NCBI GenBank assembly: GCA_947589005.1
Contig: CANPZO010000005.1
Span: forward strand, 1 to 64,000
Source of the DNA: an uncultured Clostridia bacterium
GTDB lineage: Bacteria > Bacillota > Clostridia > UMGS1883
Direction of reading: 5' to 3'
Length of the DNA: 64,000 nucleotides
Part shown: positions 61,206 through 64,000 of the stretch, in pieces
How the letters are laid out: every line of letters starts with the position of its first letter
Position numbering within the stretch: the first letter of the stretch is position 1
The notes under the pieces: generated by a model
What the model was told of the DNA's origin: nothing
The model's database searches: none
What the model saw: only the letters and a program-made list of their open reading frames with translations
Translations under genes and position numbers: made by a program

Positions 61206-63542
61206 CTATTCCCTGCCGAAAATTTTATTTGCTATGCTTACCGTCGCCAAAGCGTCTTTGGCGTAATAGTCCGCACCTATCTCCATGGCGTAGCTTTCGG
61301 TGAGCACCGCGCCGCCAACGACTATTTTACAGTCGAGGCCGCTTTCACGGACGGCCTTTATGGTCTTTTCCATACTGACGACGGTGGTCGTCATGAGGGC
61401 GCTGAGGCCCAGCAGAGGCGCGCCCGTTTCCCGAAGGGTGTCCACGATGAGGCCGATGTCCACGTCCCGGCCCAAATCCACCACGCTGTAGCCGTAGTTC
61501 TGTAGCAGCAGCTTCACAATGTTTTTGCCTATGTCGTGGATGTCGCCCTTTACCGTGGCAAGGACCACGGTACCCGAGGCCGCGTCGGAGCCGGCCGCCG
61601 CCTCACGGACGGCGTCGAAGGCTCTCTTGGCGCTGTCCGCCCCGCTCATGAGCTGGGGCAGGAACAGCCTCCCCTTTTCGAAGCCCTCCCCCACCTTGTT
61701 AAGGGCGGGTATTATATGTCCGTTTATGAGCTCCAGGGCGGGAACGGTCTTTAACATTTCCTTCGCCGCCTCGTAGGAACGCTCCTTCTGCCCGGTGGCG
61801 ATGAGATGCTCGAGGCCGGGCTCCTCCTCCTTATGAGCGGCGCTTTGCTCCGCCGCGGCGCAGGCGGCTATATATCCCTCGCAGCCGGGGTCGCCGCCCG
61901 CGAGCATTTTCAAGGCTCCGGGGTCGCCGCTGCTTCGGGGGGACATGGGGTTGTAAATGGCGCAGTCCAGCCCGGCACGCACGGCCATATCCAGGAAAGC
62001 GGCGTTGACCGTGGGCCGTCCCGGGAGACCGAAGGATATGTTGGAAACACCCAGCACCGTCGCCACGCCCAGACGTTCCTTTATCATTCCGAGAGCGTCA
62101 AGGGTCTTTTTCGCCGCAAAATCGTCGGTGGCCACGGTCATGGTCAGGGCGTCGATAATGATGTCGTTTTTGGCGACGCCGTATTCCGCGGCCCTGTTCA
62201 CGATGCGCTCGGCGATGGCAAAACGGCCCTCGGCCGAGTCGGGTATGCCCGCCTCGTCAAGAGTGAGGCCCACCACCATGCCGCCGTACTTTTTCACCAG
62301 CGGGAACACCGCGTCCATGACGGAGTCCTTGCCGTTGACGGAATTTACTATGGGTTTGCCGTTATATACGCGCATGGCCGCCTCCAAAGCGGCGGGAGAG
62401 GCGCTGTCTATCTGCAGAGGCAGGTCGGTGACGGCCTGTATGCGGGGCACGGCCTCCATCATCATTTCAGTTTCATCAATGTCCGGCGAACCGACATTCA
62501 CGTCCAGCGCGTGGGCGCCGGCCGCGGCCTGTGACACGGCCTCCCCAAGAATATAGTCGAAATCCCGGTTTTTCAAAGCCTCGCGGAACTTTTTCTTGCC
62601 GGTGGGATTGATGCGTTCGCCGATTATCACCGTGCCCTCGCCGACGGTCAAAGCGTGGGAATAGGAGGCGCAGACCCGCAGGCCCTTCCTTTCCGGCGGG
62701 GTAAAGGGTATGTTCTCGGTATTTTTTACGGCCTGCCTGATGTGCTCCGGCGTTGTGCCGCAGCAGCCGCCCAGGAATTTCACTCCCAGCCTCGCAAATT
62801 CGGCGGCGAGGCGGCCGAACTCCTCCGGCCCAACGTCGTAAACGGTTTCGCCGTTCACCACCTTGGGCAGACCGGCGTTGGGCTGTATCAGCACGGGCAC
62901 GGAGCTGACGGCCGTTAGACGCTTCGCCAGCGGCAGTATCTGCGCCGGGCCCAGGCCGCAGTTGATGCCCAGGGCGTCCACGCCAAGACCCTCGAATATC
63001 GCCGCCATGCACTCGGGGTCGGCGCCGGTAAGGGTCTTGCCCTTCTCGTCGAAGGTCATGGAGGCCAGCACCGGCAGGCCGCAGGCGTCCTTTGCCGCCA
63101 AAATAGCCGCCTTTGCCTCGAGGGTATCGCTCATGGTCTCGATGACGATAAGGTCAGCGCCGGCGGCGGCGCCCAGCCTCGCCACCTCATAAAAGGCGGC
63201 GTAGGCGTCCTCAAAGTCCAGCTCGCCCACGGGCTTGAGCAGCGCCCCCGTAGGGCCGACGTCCAGAGCCGTCAGCCCGCCAGCGGAGCGGGCGTTTTCC
63301 ACCGCTGCCGTTATTATCTCCTCGAGCGAATACCTGCTTTTCAGCTTAACGGGGTTGGCGCCGAAGGTGTTGGCGGTCATTATCTCCGCGCCGGCGGCCC
63401 GGTACTCCCGATGTATGCCCCTTATAAGCTCCCTGTGGGTGATGTTCAGTTCTTCCGGCACGGCGCCGGCCTTCATGCCCCTGCGCTGGAGCATGGTGCC
63501 AAAGCCGCCGTCGAAAATATATCTCCTGTTTTTAAATATCAT
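61206..63542 (-). CDS. metH: Cobalamin-dependent methionine synthase, short form
   Basis: 778 residues against about 1200 for the long type. Order: homocysteine-binding barrel (1-290, zinc cysteines in NCG near 196 and GGCCG near 257-261), methyltetrahydrofolate-binding barrel (about 300-560; ERINPTGKKKFREAL, HALDVNVGSPDIDE), and B12-binding helical and Rossmann domains (570-778; DIHDIGKNIV with the cobalt-ligand His near 665). The C-terminal AdoMet reactivation domain is absent, so a separate reactivase must exist. Divergent from metF, which makes its substrate. Confidence 0.93.
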   Translation of the reverse strand: MIFKNRRYIFDGGFGTMLQRRGMKAGAVPEELNITHRELIRGIHREYRAAGAEIMTANTFGANPVKLKSRYSLEEIITAAVENARSAGGLTALDVGPTGALLKPVGELDFEDAYAAFYEVARLGAAAGADLIVIETMSDTLEAKAAILAAKDACGLPVLASMTFDEKGKTLTGADPECMAAIFEGLGVDALGINCGLGPAQILPLAKRLTAVSSVPVLIQPNAGLPKVVNGETVYDVGPEEFGRLAAEFARLGVKFLGGCCGTTPEHIRQAVKNTENIPFTPPERKGLRVCASYSHALTVGEGTVIIGERINPTGKKKFREALKNRDFDYILGEAVSQAAAGAHALDVNVGSPDIDETEMMMEAVPRIQAVTDLPLQIDSASPAALEAAMRVYNGKPIVNSVNGKDSVMDAVFPLVKKYGGMVVGLTLDEAGIPDSAEGRFAIAERIVNRAAEYGVAKNDIIIDALTMTVATDDFAAKKTLDALGMIKERLGVATVLGVSNISFGLPGRPTVNAAFLDMAVRAGLDCAIYNPMSPRSSGDPGALKMLAGGDPGCEGYIAACAAAEQSAAHKEEEPGLEHLIATGQKERSYEAAKEMLKTVPALELINGHIIPALNKVGEGFEKGRLFLPQLMSGADSAKRAFDAVREAAAGSDAASGTVVLATVKGDIHDIGKNIVKLLLQNYGYSVVDLGRDVDIGLIVDTLRETGAPLLGLSALMTTTVVSMEKTIKAVRESGLDCKIVVGGAVLTESYAMEIGADYYAKDALATVSIANKIFGRE

Positions 63543-63575
63543 TTTTTTACTCCTGACCGGTAATTTATTGTCTCT

Positions 63576-63604
63576 ATTATATTCCTTTTTGATTTAAAAG
63601 TCAA
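63576..63604 (-). promoter_or_regulatory. metH promoter
   Basis: Minus-strand TTGACT (63604-63599), 17 bp, TATAAT (63581-63576). The leader is about 25 nt, too short for an S-box or cobalamin riboswitch. The other strand has TAGAAT at 63660-63665 as a probable metF -10. Confidence 0.8.
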
Positions 63605-63697
63605 TATAATTTCCCAAAGGGCTTGATTTTTTCCTACCAATATGATAGAATAATTATGGTAGAATAATGTAAAAACAAATCAGCGAGGAAGAGTTTT

Positions 63698-64000
63698 ATG
63701 TACATAAGCGATATGCTGAAAAGCAAAAAAATCAACATATCCTTCGAGGTTTTTCCGCCGAAAAAGACGGAAATGTTCGAGGGAGTCCGAGCCGCCGTGG
63801 CCGAGCTGGCGGGCCTGGGCCCCAACTTTATCAGCGTCACCTACGGCGCCGGCGGCGGCACCAGCGCCTATACCGCCGATATCTCGTCGGAAATTCAGGA
63901 CAAGCACAAAATAACGGCCTTGAGCCACCTGACCTGCGTGGCCTCCACCAAGGACGAGATAGACGTTATCTCGTCACGGCTTAAAGAAAAGGGCATTGAA
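63698..64000 (+). CDS. metF: Methylenetetrahydrofolate reductase, 5' part
   Basis: 101 codons are visible before the window ends. FEVFPPKKTEMFEG and NFISVTYGAGGGTSAY are the FAD and substrate-site motifs of MetF, followed by KITALSHLTC. ATG 63698 follows GAGGAAGAG. It reduces methylene-THF to methyl-THF, the methyl donor for the divergent metH product. Confidence 0.92.
   Translation, partial: MYISDMLKSKKINISFEVFPPKKTEMFEGVRAAVAELAGLGPNFISVTYGAGGGTSAYTADISSEIQDKHKITALSHLTCVASTKDEIDVISSRLKEKGIE

Noticed and set aside
63543-63697. SAM or cobalamin riboswitch between metH and metF
   Set aside because: The promoter positions leave leaders of about 25-30 nt, too short for either class.

Overview
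The window is a chromosomal segment of a moderately GC-rich Gram-positive anaerobe, most likely a gut-type Clostridia member. This is inferred from the consensus TTGACA/TATAAT promoters, AGGAGG-type ribosome binding sites, a CCA-encoding tRNA gene, a short MetH without a reactivation domain, and the kinds of prophage genes present. The species cannot be named from sequence alone. About 49 kb is one apparently intact prophage (224-49132); the rest is host sequence.

Prophage layout. A large serine recombinase (1738 leftward), a SWIM zinc-finger membrane protein and a Cro/CI-type repressor are read leftward. Divergent consensus promoters at 3486-3575 separate them from a rightward early operon of small genes, a SNF2 helicase whose N-terminal part is a separate gene 2.1 kb upstream, a phage replication cassette ending in a primase/DUF927 helicase, and an iteron-like repeat array (13302-13596) that looks like an origin. 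Next come an HD hydrolase, a VRR-NUC nuclease and a sigma-like late regulator. A 1-kb non-coding, repeat-rich segment precedes a ParB-methyltransferase and the terminase genes. The head genes are of lambda/HK97 type (GpA terminase, gpW, GpB portal, prohead protease, capsid). The tail is contractile and P2-like (sheath, tube, frameshifted chaperone, tape measure, X, D, V, U, W, J, I, fibre), so the virion should be a myovirus.

Diversity-generating retroelement. Downstream of the fibre lies a complete DGR: a target protein with an FGE/C-type-lectin-like domain, a 115-bp variable region, Avd, a template repeat and a reverse transcriptase. All 11 VR/TR differences fall at template adenines. Holin-like and amidase lysis genes follow. 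An accessory region at 46.5-48.9 kb then carries small unknown genes, a second HTH regulator, two near-identical promoter/operator copies and a strong candidate small RNA.

Integration. The attachment core is 18 bp, the 3' end of a tRNA-Glu(CTC) gene. The phage att site lies inside the recombinase reading frame. In the circular phage the gene would encode 533 residues and stop at the right prophage end; in the lysogen residue 505 onward is replaced by host sequence with no stop inside the window.

Host flank. To the right are tRNA-Glu, a degenerate TOTE-type primase-helicase, DAHP synthase, a GH31 glycosidase, a 2.69-kb tandem duplication of uppP plus the 5' part of ftsK (first ftsK copy cut exactly at its Walker A motif), complete ftsK, a flavin-binding NimA-like protein, and divergent metH and metF (cut by the window end).
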